Below the pieces are notes generated by a model. That model was not told where the DNA came from. It searched no databases and worked only from the letters and a program-made list of their open reading frames with translations. 64,000 nucleotides of DNA from Choristoneura fumiferana (lineage: Eukaryota; Arthropoda; Insecta; Lepidoptera; Tortricidae): contig NC_133491.1 in NCBI RefSeq assembly GCF_025370935.1, forward strand, positions 11,270,530 to 11,334,529, read 5' to 3'. Positions 42,341-55,200 of the stretch are shown piece after piece. The position numbers and the translations under genes are program-made. Positions within the stretch are counted from its first letter, which is position 1. Each line of letters begins with the position of its first letter.

Positions 42341-42359
42341 ATGTAAAATAACAATATAG
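42300..42359 (+). other. woc: possible 5' untranslated exon of the woc-like gene
   Basis: AAAATGGTGTCG (YY1-like reverse core) is followed by a donor ATAG|GTAAGA at 42359/42360. The coding exon 1 acceptor is at 42890/42891. The ATG at about 42308 opens only a 12-codon frame ending before the donor, so it would be a short upstream ORF. Start not determined. Confidence 0.3.
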
Positions 42360-42890
42360 GTAAGATTGTTTTACTTATGAACGTACTTCTACGGAAAAAA
42401 ATGGAATTTTGGTACCAAATACCTTATATTTGGCTGCTGTGATCTGTGTTTTTCAAAATATTTCACTCATGGCCTTAGGTTTTTTTCTTGTCCTACAAAG
42501 AAAGTTACCGTCACATCCTAGCTGCTATTTACCAAATACTACACGGTGTGCATTCAATTTAAGGTAAATTAGGCCAACAACATTATTTAATAACTTTAAT
42601 TTCTAGTAATAGTTAGTAAAAAAACAATACACGAATAAGCGCGGGCTATGGGCTTGTGTCGCGGTTGGCGTCATATCACGTAGAAATTGCCGCGGTTATT
42701 GGTTATTGGTAGTCATTGTTTGTAATTTAAATTTTTTCAACTTTAAACTAACATAAAATGAAACTGAAACTTATCTTTTTTACAAATTGGTCTTGTTCGA
42801 TGAACCCCTCAGCATTCTAACCTCGAAACTTTCCGCCGGGTGCGGCGTCTCGGAAAAAAATCATAATAAGAATCTTTGGTTTATTTCCAG

Positions 42891-43261
42891 ATGTATTGAA
42901 TCCTGTTATTTACCTATATCCAAGTAGATTGGTGGTAATATGGAGGAAAAAGAGAGCATCCCCGAAAACTCTACAGAGACTGTCAGTCTTGATTCTGGTG
43001 ACAAGGATTCTAGTGAAAAAGCTACATTAGAAAGCTCTGATAGCACTAAACACGCGGAAGACCCTCAAAGTTCCAAACTCAGTAACAGTGAGGCTAATGA
43101 ACTTGGTGATGACGATACAACTAAATCTTCAAATGGCAATGGACAGTCAGAAAATGAACTTAGTGAAAAAGGTGACAGTGAACTGCAAAACCATGTTGAA
43201 CATGAGAGTGACAGTGTAAGTGATAAAGTGCCCGGGGATGTGAAAGAAGAAATTAATAATG
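42891..43261 (+). CDS. woc: woc-like exon 1 (start ATG at 42940)
   Basis: Acceptor TTTCCAG at 42890, 49 untranslated bases, then ATG in the context AATATGGAGG. Encodes an acidic, Ser/Thr/Glu-rich, low-complexity N-terminus beginning MEEKESIPENSTETV. Donor ATG|GTATGT. The frame continues open past the donor to 43359, but with intron-like AT-rich content. Confidence 0.8.
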
Positions 43262-46200
43262 GTATGTCTAATTTCTTAATTTTTTTACTTTGCTGTATAC
43301 ATGTATACTTGCTAGTCCCTGAGAAATCTTCGGAATTCCCTCCACATGTCTTTAACTAAGTTAATACTAAGAGACAATTGTTTATTTTAATGTAATAAAA
43401 TAAACAGACTAAATTACAAATCATTGTTACTTATAGCTTTATTTGTGCACACTATACATTTCTTTCTAAATTACATTAATAGTTTGTTGTATGGCTCTGA
43501 TTAAAGCTTCGTCCATCTTGTTCCACTTTAGTTTGTCTTGAATGGTGCTCATTCTGTTTTTATTAATACAAGTTGTTGAAATTTCATCGAGTCATCTTTT
43601 CTTTGCCATTCTCTGTTTTTTTCCAGTAGTACAGTCACTAGTGTCATCTGTACACTGTATTATTACTTTAAAATTGAAGAATTAATCAGAGAATGGAGAA
43701 ATAAATAAGTCCTAAATGTGTCACTAGTACCCATATTCATTCAGGGATATTCTCGGGTGAGCACTCTTTCCCAGCCCGGATAATACCCACCTGTTTTTGC
43801 ATTACATGTAATTAATTATGGCAATTATGCGTTACTCTATGGGTGTATACATGAAAAACAGTTGGGTATTATGAAACTTTTGTCACCCTATTTTCTATCC
43901 GAACAGGACCCACTTAGACATCTGTCATAGCTTGTGCGGCGCAATGTGCAATAGAATGTACACATTAAGTTCAAGGGAATTAGGAATCTATGACAATGTA
44001 ACAGAGTAAAATTTTTTGTTTTTCTATTAAAAAATAAATATCAGTGGACAATTCATACCCTCATTGACCTAGTCCCAAAGTAAGCTTAGCAAAGCTTGTG
44101 TTATGGGTACTAAGCAACGGATAAATATAAATATAATTATATAGATAATTTTTTCAAAATATTTATATGGTGGGCTTCATGAGGATAGTAGAAAATTAAA
44201 CAAATTTGATTAATACTTTGACAATAGTTTAAATTTTCACTTCAAAAAAGTAATAATTCAGAGGAAATTCTACCGTTCTACATTTTGAAAACATTTATGC
44301 TGACTATTTCACTATTTGTGTGACATTTTTATTTTATTTTTATTAGTTTCACCTTTTCAGCTAAATTGTCATATCCCCGAGCACTCGCATACTTTATAAA
44401 GGACCAATTACCACTAAGAATAATGGCCAAATGTACTTTATAAAGTACTAATTGTTTAGTGAATGAAGAATTTTGAGAATCATGAAATAATATCCAAAAT
44501 AACAAAGCTGGTGGACCATGTCTAGGTCTTAAGTACTATATCGAAAATACAAACTGACATATAGATGCACAGAAAAACCAGAAAAATAAGACCAGTGCTG
44601 GGAATCCAACCCAGGTCCTCGGCAAAAAAAATTTGGAATTGAAATAAAAAATACAAAAAGATTCCAAAAAACCAATCTTAAGTACTATGTCTCTTAAAAA
44701 AGGTTGAGGAGTCAGGACAATATAGTCAATAGTTGATTATTCTCTGGGATTGACATGCACCTTTCATTACTGATTTATATTCTCTATTAAAGCCTAAGGT
44801 TGGCTTACAGACTAAAACGATTGAAATGGGAAGACTTGAATATAATGCAAAATGGAATACTTGTTGAAGACTGCCCAGTTAACCTTAACAGTGAACAGTG
44901 ATCATAAAATTCTATATTGCTCTTGTGTCTGACATTTTTTAATGCGCAAGTTGTCTCCACGTGGTTTCTGGAATTTTACTATCAAGTTGCAAAAACTACA
45001 ACCACCGTACAACGTCCCTCTCAAAGAGAGTTTACTTTGACACTGGCGAAATTGTCCTATTAATTAGGACAGAAAAGCCATATTTTAAAAGAGAAGAAGA
45101 TGTAATAGTATTGATGCATTAATTTAGCTCTTCAAAACATAATATTTTAAAGTCATACCGCAAACAAATCAGGTGATAAAAATTAAATTCTGCTTATATT
45201 TGTAATTTTTTATTAATAAGCCTTACATTTCAACCAAATTTTTTGAATAGGCTTGTTATTTAAAGCCAATATTTTTATCTTGCTATAATGCTTGCTGAAT
45301 AGAGCTAAGATATTATTATTGGGTTTAATAAAAAATGTTTATATTTTTTTAATTAACAAAATAAACATGTTTAATTAAAGTCTTAGGGGCTTTTCAATCC
45401 ATTTATTAGTGTTAACTGGCGTTTAGGTGTGATGCCTCTCTATTTGTTTTACAAATAAACATGGTTAACGCTAATCAATGGATGGTGAAACAGCCCTTAG
45501 ACTGTCATTAGTTATTATGGTAAAGAAAAGTTATCGGTATTTAGTTGGTATTTTAAAATATTTTTTACCCATCCCTAAGACTGTCAAGCTACCTAATTGC
45601 ACCTCCGATAGTGGGTTCTACTATTAAAACCTTAAGTAAAGTTATTCAATTTCCTGAATAAGAATGATTGGACAACATGCTTTCAATTTGACCTTGACAT
45701 TGGTTTGGTTTGGCTGTATTGTTTACATTGAGCATTGTTTATCAACAAAAGTTAATTTGATGCTGTTAACCTCTAGTACAAATAGTTTCATCATGAATAT
45801 AGTCTTGCAAGAAATTTGATAACTTTTTGATAAAGGTTGAACTATAAACAATTACTTTGCTAACCCGCAACCTTATCATAGCCATGTCTATTCAGCAAAT
45901 GTGTGTTCATACAGCTCCTCCATGTGTACACTACAACACACAAATTACACAAACCCAATTATCACCACCACCACATTACACTGACGTGTTTTGAACTCAA
46001 GCAGAGTTCATCCTCAGAGCAACAGAGAGAGTTGTGTCACAGCTGATTCAATAAATGTTTCACAAATTTTATTGACAACTAGGTTTATAACATTTGCAAC
46101 AGAAATTACCTATCGTCTTTAGGTTAAGAGCTCAATTTATCTCTTATTTGTAGTGATAATGATAAGAAAAAGAATGAAACAATTTATTCCAGAAATAAAA

Positions 46201-49200
46201 TCAGAAGATGCAGAAAGTGCACCAACCGAGGGTAATGCAGAATTACAAGGAAAAATTGAGAGTCCAGAGGAATCCAACAGTCAAGAATCAGCCAGTCACG
46301 AGTCAGTGAGCCTAGCGACTGATACAGCTGCTCTAGAAACCTCTAGCCAAGAATCAGCAGATATTGATAAACCTGCTGATACTGACTCAACAAATGTTGA
46401 AACAACTAAAAATGAAACTGAGGACACTGATGCATTGGAGTCAAGTCACAATGATACGGAGAAGATAAGTGATGTAGGAAAACCAGAATTTGAAACTGCA
46501 CCTAATGTGCAGGAGGAACCCCAAGAAGATCATACACAGGTAATACATTTTTGTGGAGAATACTGATTAGAATAATAATGATGTAACTGTACTATTTTGG
46601 TTACTCTTTGTCTCATTCCCTAAAAGTTTCCTAATGTCATAAAAAAGTGTAAAGTGAATTGATAATATTTCTTTGTCACATTTTCATACTTAAACCTGTA
46701 AATTTGCCAAGTCAATACATGAAAATTCCATAATATGCTTCTACATTGTGACTAAGTCAGTGTTTCTTTTTTCTGAAATTTCCAGGCCTTGGATCCATTT
46801 GATGCTCTGCTCAAAGACAGGAGTAACTCCGCAGCTGAGACATCCACATCCAAAGAAGCAGGCACTGGTGCAAACTTGGATGATGATGATGATGACCACA
46901 ATGTAGATGGAGATGTGACACATGATGATGAAGAACATACAGGTATGTGATAAAGTATACTTGCAGAGTAAGACTTACTGTTGCTTAGTAGAAAAATAAA
47001 AATAATTATGTGAACTCAGTTTTATTATGGGCTTGCAAAGAAGCTTCTAAACTTGTTTACAACCATATACGTCCTAAACGCCCTAGCTTTTATTTCAAAC
47101 TAGTGTTTACTCGCGGTTTCGCACGTTTAAACCATTAGAACCAGCAGCGGTTGAATCAAAATCACTAAATTGTTATCGGAATTCCGATAAATTAAATATT
47201 AAATAATATTGTAGATTTCATTAATATCAAATATAAAAACACGTCCGCCAAATTTCATTGTCAGCCGAAAGACGTCCACTACTGGACATAAACCTTGACC
47301 ATAAAACACCTGTGCCACCTGCATCCATAGGGTCCAACATCCTTTACTAAGTAATCAGTTTATCCACTTTACATCCTACATATTTTTTTAAAGATCCCCA
47401 TCCCGAAGATAGCAACACTGTGCCAGAGGAACCTGGCGCTGATGAAGAAGTGTGTCTCTTGCCTGACACCGAACGAGAGATTTCTGAGGCCGACAAAGCG
47501 GAGGCGGCGAAGGTTTTGGCCGAGAAACGGAAGCAGGCTGAAGGTAATTTTGTAATTTAACTTGTCCTAAGCCTTTGGATACTGATTAACTGTTTTGCGG
47601 TATTTCTAACTAAAATCCTCCAAACTCGTGTCGCGATTTTTTTTTTAATGATTTCTATTTCAATTAATCGCTTTCAAACAACCTGTGTGGACATAGTTTT
47701 GAAAACTTTGATGACCTGGGATATTTAGTTAACCATCACAACACCATCATAATCATATTAGCAGTAAGAAGTCCACTGTTGAACATAGGCTTCCCCCATA
47801 TACCTCCAGTGGCTTCAAGTTACTGTTACTGTTATCCATTGAATAGTTCTATCCTACCAGAATTTCTCTACTAGTTTCTGCTCAAATTGCAGCTCTATAT
47901 GATTGGTAGAGTAAATTTTAATCCTCGACACATACAAACACATTTGAACATTACAAGTTAAATAAAAGGTAACAAGTATGATGGGTTCCATATGTTTACG
48001 TGATGCAGAAGCAGAGACGGTTCCCAAAACGGAGCATGACGCGGATTCTGAGGAGGTGCGGGAGGACGCGGCACAGGACGACGTCGCCGCCGACGCGGAT
48101 GAGGGCACGCCGCATGATCACGTTGCTGGTAAGTTTGTTGTTGTGGTATTGAATTATACAACTATGGCTTTGTAACTGTGCTGGCAGCCTTCACTGGGTG
48201 AGTAACTTCAGAAAATCCCGCAGTATACGTAAAGTTGAGCAAGGCTAAATGAACATCCCAATCCCAGCAAATAAATTGACTGTAAATTTCTAGTGTTCAA
48301 CCAAACTTTTGGTCTCGGTTTAGTTCGGCTTCGGCGGAGTAACTATCGAAACTGAAACTGGGTTCATGAGCTTTCGTACGCCGTCATGGAGTGGCCACGC
48401 CACCCTCGTCAGCAAATTTTTCCCGGCTACAATGTTTACACATCAAATAAAATTGACTCGCTTTCTAACTAAAGTTTCGGTTTTGGCCAGAACTGTTGCA
48501 CGAACCTAAATTCGATTCCAATTTCAGTTGCAAGTTAATTTACAAATATCTCGACGAAATAGTAAAGTTACATCTTATGTTTCAAATTTCACAGATAAAG
48601 AAAACGAAAATGAACACGACGAGACAGCTGAAATCGAAGAAAACCCGGTCCCAAACGATATCCAGCAGATTAGCCCTGTTGACGCGACCTGCGTTCAGTG
48701 TTCCAAGAGAAATCTTGCACCTACAGATACATGGACAAAAACAATGAAAAAAAGTACGTGTGCACTGAGGACTGCGTCGTAGCACTGCGGGAGGAGCATC
48801 CTGGACAATACAATGTCACGTCCAAGAAGTACACCATCGAGGAAATCGTACCAAAGATGCTCACCTGCTCGGAATGCGAAGAATCCAAACTATGCTACTT
48901 CTATTACAACTACGATGGCGAAGATACACACTATTGCTCTCTCGCCTGCCTGAACAGCATGATGGCCGATGAACAAGACAAATATGTATACAAACGAAGA
49001 CGCCAGATCGTCGAAGAAGTCACCCCCACAGTAGCCGAGTGTCTAGTCTGCAAAGAAACCAAAAAATGTGGTTATGCCTTCAAAAGGTACGGCGTACCAA
49101 CCAACATATGCGACCAATCTTGTATCAAAGAACTAAACAGCAAAGAAAACGGACGATACAACATTAAAAGGAAAAGAGTTCCCAGAAAACAAAACTTACC

Positions 49201-52200
49201 CTCAAACCCTCCACTCCTCAAGTTAAAGGTCATAAGCAACGCGACTGACAAATATCTGGACGAAGCATACAAACTGCAGCCCAAAACGCCCGCCATGGTC
49301 CAAGCGGCTAGAGAGGAAAGAGATAGAACCTTCATCAGGAAGTGCTACCAATGCACTGTTCAACTGAACATGGACGACAAAAATCTAACCTGGGAGACCA
49401 TGGATTTCTGCAACGAAGTTTGTTTAGGGCGATACCAAAACAAGATCGGTGCGCGCTGCGCTAACTGCAAAAACCTAGTCACGCATACGAGTTTAGGAAA
49501 ATATTGTGTAAGATTCGGCTACGATATTCGCCAGTTCTGCAACTCTGGATGCTTGGAGGAGTTTAAGAAGGGTCTTAAGATATGCTGTTACTGTCAGAGG
49601 GATATATCGGTCGGCCACCAAGGATTCTTAGCTCCTGTGGGGGACAAGGGGCAATTCAAAGATTTCTGTACACAACAGTGCATGGAGAAATTCGATCAGA
49701 TGAGCAAGAGTCCCATGCCACAGCCCGTTTGGGCGAAGTGCGCGGTTTGCTCGCTGGAAAAAGGGACAACGATAGAGGTGGAAGTGAGCGAAGACATCGT
49801 GCAGAGGTTGTGTTCTGATCCCTGTTTTGCTGCTTTTAAATTCGTCAACAACATATTCCCTGGTAAGTAAATATTTTACTAAATCATATTTTTTTAAAGA
49901 ATATGATTGTACACTTTCCCCTCTTCTGACAATACATATTTGACAGACAATGATCACATTCGGCACGGGAAATACGGTTTACTTTTTTGATACCAGATTG
50001 TAATTAAAATAAGAAAGAACATCACAAATCTTTGCATAAGTTTAGATGTAGTGGGCGTCGATGCATGTATGCTGTAACTGTACATGCGATCCTCATCCGA
50101 CCGTAATACCGGTACTACTACTACTCAAACAGTATAGGTATTTTTGGTACCGGTTTCCAGCGTTCGTTGCTACAGATTAATGATGAATCCATTCGTAAGT
50201 CTACGCCATTCATTTACAAACCACTTACTTCCAGATCAATGCCGGTGGTGTAAGAAATACTTTGAACGCAAAGTCTCGAAATGCTTCACGATATACGAGA
50301 CGTCGTCTCCCGACTGCTTCTGTTCCAAGTCGTGTATGAACGTCTACATCAGCAACTCGCGCCACATAGTGCCATGCAACTGGTGCAAAGTGAAGAAGTA
50401 CAACTTTGACATGATAAGACGCGTGCAGAACTCCGGGCAGGTCGTTATGATGTGCTCGCTGAATTGTTTGAATCTCTATCAAGTGTCGATTAACGCTGTG
50501 TCGTCGAGGAGGTGAGAACTAGAGAAAAATATTACAAACTAGCTGTTGCCCGCGGGCCATAGGCTGCGGGACAGGGGATGCGAATGCGATCCTCGCTCCG
50601 AGTCGTACTTGGTTCAACAGATAGCGCTGGCCATACAGCGGGGCAATTCGAAGTTATGGGCACTTATGAGCCAGCTACGCCGCGGAGTGGTGGGATTTAG
50701 TTTATAGTTTTTTTATATGTTCTATAGTTTGTAGATTAAGTTTAATTTTGAGTAATCCTATTGTTTTATTTTCCTTTTCAGAATAAAATGCGACATGTGT
50801 AAACGGACGTCGCTAGCTCAATACCACTTGACTATGTCAGACGCGACAGTCAGAAATTTTTGCACGTACCAGTGCGTCATGGCATTCCAGGTAACAAAAC
50901 AAAACTAAATTATTATAATAGTAGGTGTTAGATGTGCGATTTTCCTTTTTTTGTGAGGTTTACCCATCAGGGATCATGTATTGGAGATTGTCAGTCCAAT
51001 ACGGTTCTTAGTATCTATGAATGTACAGTGTTAGCAGAGCCACTCTCCTAAGCAATACATACGCAGTATGGAGTTATACCGCTTACATCAGGCTTGTGAA
51101 TATTTTGCAATCTTGGAAATAATAAGGTAATAATTTTAAGGATTATTAATCTCTCACAGGGTCAATATTCCAAACACACGCCGGCCCTTATACCCGGCGA
51201 GGCGATCGACCAGCAAAAGGCCGTGCCCACAGGTGCCCCGCGGCGGACTTACACCACTGGCTCGACGCATAAAAACAATGGTAAAAACGGTAAGACATTT
51301 ACATATCGGCTTTATTTTTATCAGCGTCTTCGCTCACCTAAATCGTTAGATCTAGCAGTTGTATGAAAAATTTTGGGTTTTTACTAAATCCCCATTGAAA
51401 TTCTCAAAAATTACATCGCCGTATTCGTTTACGTTGCATGAAGACCATCCGTGCAAAATTTCATGTCTCTATATTTAGTGTTTGTATGTCAAATTTCATC
51501 CACAACCATCCAGCCTTTTTTACATGAGTAGGATGACAAATCTTTCAAATTAAAGAGACGAAAATTAACATTTAAAATCACACAAGTTCAAGAATTTCAG
51601 CTAGCTTTCAGTGCAACCCTGATTTGGAGAATTTCCATATCAGTATGTCGATTCTGCATGTTTCTTATTTATATTCCACAGCCGGTCCGAAGGCCCAACA
51701 ACGCTCAGGGTTACCAGTCATCTCCAACGTGCAGTCCCTCGCCGCGCCGCCCCCACTCATGCCTTCAATGACGCGCGGGAAATCAAAACGCCTCCAAGCC
51801 GCAGCGGCAGCTGCGCCGCCGCCCGAACCGGAGCCCCCGCAAGCACCCAAGACACCCCCGCCCCCTCCCAAACCGCCAACTCCTCCGCCCCCGCCACCTC
51901 CCAAAATCTACAACCATGTCATAGTCAAAACTCTACCCCCCAGAGAAGTCGCGAACAAAGCCACCATGTCCAAACCTATGATGATCTCAAAAGGGGTATC
52001 TTGCCGTCCGCACCCTTGCACTAAAGAGTGCCAAACCGACCCTAGCTTAGAACGACGAGTATTAATACCTGTTCCGGTACCAATCTACGTGCCGGTTCCG
52101 TGCGCTATGTGGTCTTTACCCTTCCCTGTTCCCGTGCCCATTCCGATACCTATTCCGACGCCCGTCTTCATACCCACCACTCGAAACTCTGCTAAGGGCA

Positions 52201-55200
52201 TCATGAAGGAGATAAATAAGATCCATGACAAGATGCCAACGGATCCGTTCGAAGCGGAGCTGCTGATGATGGCGGAGATGGTAGCTGGTGACAAGAAGAA
52301 AGACCAGAGCGATTCTGACACGGATGATGATAATGGTGAGTGGAAATGACTGATATACTTTGATATGACCACAGGAAAGTCCTGTGAGAGGTTTTCCGAA
52401 ATGTATGCTCGAAATTGATAAATAAACGAAGCAATTCAATCGTTTTCAATGGGCGTGCTTGGGAATTACAGCTCAAGCTTTCTTGTGATAATAATCTGTA
52501 ATTAAAAATATTTCAGTTACAGACTAAAAAAATATCAAAAATTAAGAAAGAACCTTTTCACTGTTTTACCGCGCATAACTTGAGAAATTAACTTCATTTG
52601 AAGTGAATGTTATATCTATTTATTTATTATATGAAATTATATACTGTACTAGCCGTTACCCACGACTCCGTCCGCGTAGGATCCGGTTTTCACTATCCCG
52701 CGGGAACTATGCAATTTTCCGGGAAAAAAAGTATCCTGTCATTCCCCGGGACGCAAACTATCTGTATACCGCATTTCTTCTAAATCGGTTCAGCGGTTTA
52801 GACGTGATGGAGTGACAAACAAACAAACAGACTTACAAACTTTCGCATTTATAATATTAGTAGGATACCAGTAACACTAAAACACTGTGAATTTTAGACT
52901 ACATGTAGGTAGATAAAATCAAAGAAACACAAGCAGTAAATAAAGAAACAAAAACAAATTGTCACACAAAACCTCAAACTTTCGTCACTTACCGACGCCC
53001 ATTTGCACGCACGTTGGCATCAGGAACCGCATTCAGCCATTGCAGTGCGTGAACCAGCGGCGAGACACGGTCCGCGAGACTGGCCATGTAAACTTTGCTT
53101 TAAAAATTAATGTGTTTGAGTTAGAGAAATTAGGGGATCTCTTTAAAGATTCTGTTTCACTGGCCGATATACAGCGTGCGGTGTCTCCTCGAAGGCGTTA
53201 TAAAGACTAGTGAAACTCATAAGTCGATAACTCGATCGACATACCAGCGTGCAGTGACTCTCTGCAGGTGGAAAATAGCAGTAATCAGTCAATTATTTGC
53301 TCAAACATGGTATGCACAGATAAATGTCAGGTTTATGGGACTATTACATGTTTTGTCGCAAAGACATGCAAATATATTGACTAGTAAAACCCGAATGCAG
53401 ACCCTATCAACCAATGTAAACATTTCCCCGAATACGGGCCCTATCGACCAATGAAACTGAGCCTGTAACCCTGGTAACTCTTCAGTCTCCTAACCCCTCC
53501 TGCGTGTTCCAGCGGACGAGGGCTTCAGCCCAGTGGCAGGCATAGATGGCAACAACGCGTTCGGCGAAGACATGCTGCAGATGGCGTTGAAAATGGCCAC
53601 GGAGTATGAGGAGCAGCCTGTGGACTTGGAGTCTGCCATGACTGCTAACACTATCACGCCGAGCTCGCACCCCGGCATGCCTGGTAAGATGATCAAAGTT
53701 TAAATATCTTTATTCAATTTTGACTAACAGGCACTGAAGAATGTGAATTTATTTCAATGAATTTAGAGTACAAATACGCAAAATAAAGCGGATTTGTGCT
53801 ATTCCCGACGATGTACATTTCGAGTTTCGTTTATCAAGGACGTTGGGTGATTAAACTCGCAAGTACAGTTAGCAAAAACTTGTCAGTTTACGACTTCGGT
53901 TAAACGCTCATTCTGGCGCCAGTTCGTCCATCATTCTGATCAGAATGACGTCAGAATTATCGTGTAACCCTCTCAGACTGACGGGCTGATGGTCCAGACT
54001 GATGAAAATTTACTGTTTTAATAATATTTGTCAATCCGATGTGAATGACAGAAAACCAGAATAATGGTCTATGACATGGCTGACACTATTTACCGGCCCG
54101 GATTATACGAACTTGGAAATACTTCCTATATAGGCCCATAGAAACTCATGTCAGTTTGACATGAGTCTGTATGGGCGTTTACACGAAATATCGGGTCGGT
54201 ATTTTCCGGGCCGGTAAATAGTGTCACCCTATGACACCTCATTTCAGGCGTTTTTAACCTTAGTTCTAACGGCACACTTTTCGTTCATCAAAGTTTCCAG
54301 TAAAAAATAGCCACGTGCGAGTCGTACTGGCGCGCAGAGTACCTAAAGGGTTCCGTACAGTATACCTATAATATATGTATATCATAACGGACAGCGGAGG
54401 CTTATTAATAGGGTCTCGTTGACTCCTTTTGTATGAATCGCGTACACTTCGCGGCGATCGCGGCACACCTGAAAATATACGCGGCACACCGGTTGAAAAC
54501 CTTTGCGTTATTTACTTGTTGTTAGGTTTGGAAGGTGAAGCGATGCATCACCACCACATGATGGCGTTGGAGCAGCAGCGCGCGGTTGCGGCGCTGCGCG
54601 CGTCAGCCGCGCCGCGCAAGCGCGCGCCGCCCGCCGCCGCCGCGCGCCCGCCCACGCGCTCCTCCAAGCGCCGCCGCGCCGACCCGCCGCCCGCGCAGCC
54701 CGAGCCGCCGCGCGAGCCCGCGGAGAAGCCCGACGCCAACATGTGCTTGAAGGTAACACTAACACCTATGGCGTGAAGTGAATAGGCACTGGGTCCATCT
54801 AGCGTCATCATTATTTGTGGTTATTTGGTATTGTTGTTAAGTATGTGATTTTCTTCTCTTTTTAAATTTACAGCACATTGTTGTCAACTGTAATGCTGTA
54901 AATGTTCTAAATAAATAAATAAATAATTTGCTATCAAATTGAGGAACTGCTACATTCAACATTGCACATCATTGTTTCTCAACTCAGATGCATACATAAA
55001 AAATTGAGCTTGATTTGCATTTTGGTCTCCATGCATATAAACTGAAGAGAAATATATCTACTGTTTATTTATCGCCACACATAATAAATCTCGTAAATCA
55101 AACCAAACCAAAGCAAACAATATAACCCAAAGAAAGGCACTTTTGTCCAAGAATGGATTGAATGGAATGGAACGTGTGTGTTAGCGTGATAAGTCCCGTT

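Larger units (their letters stand above)
43262..46153 (+). other. intron 1 of the woc-like gene (2.9 kb)
   Basis: Holds a SINE family-2 fragment (44058-44150), a MITE (45382-45500) and a CTTGCTCACCCGCGACC-family fragment (45845-46035). The rest is AT-rich and unrecognised. Confidence 0.6.

Noticed and set aside
43262..43359. Open frame past woc-like exon 1
   Set aside because: A GTATGT donor and the matching phase of exon 2 favour splicing; the read-through is AT-rich hydrophobic sequence.
51665..51904. Glycine-rich minus ORF
   Set aside because: Antisense shadow of the proline-rich exon 10 of the woc-like gene.
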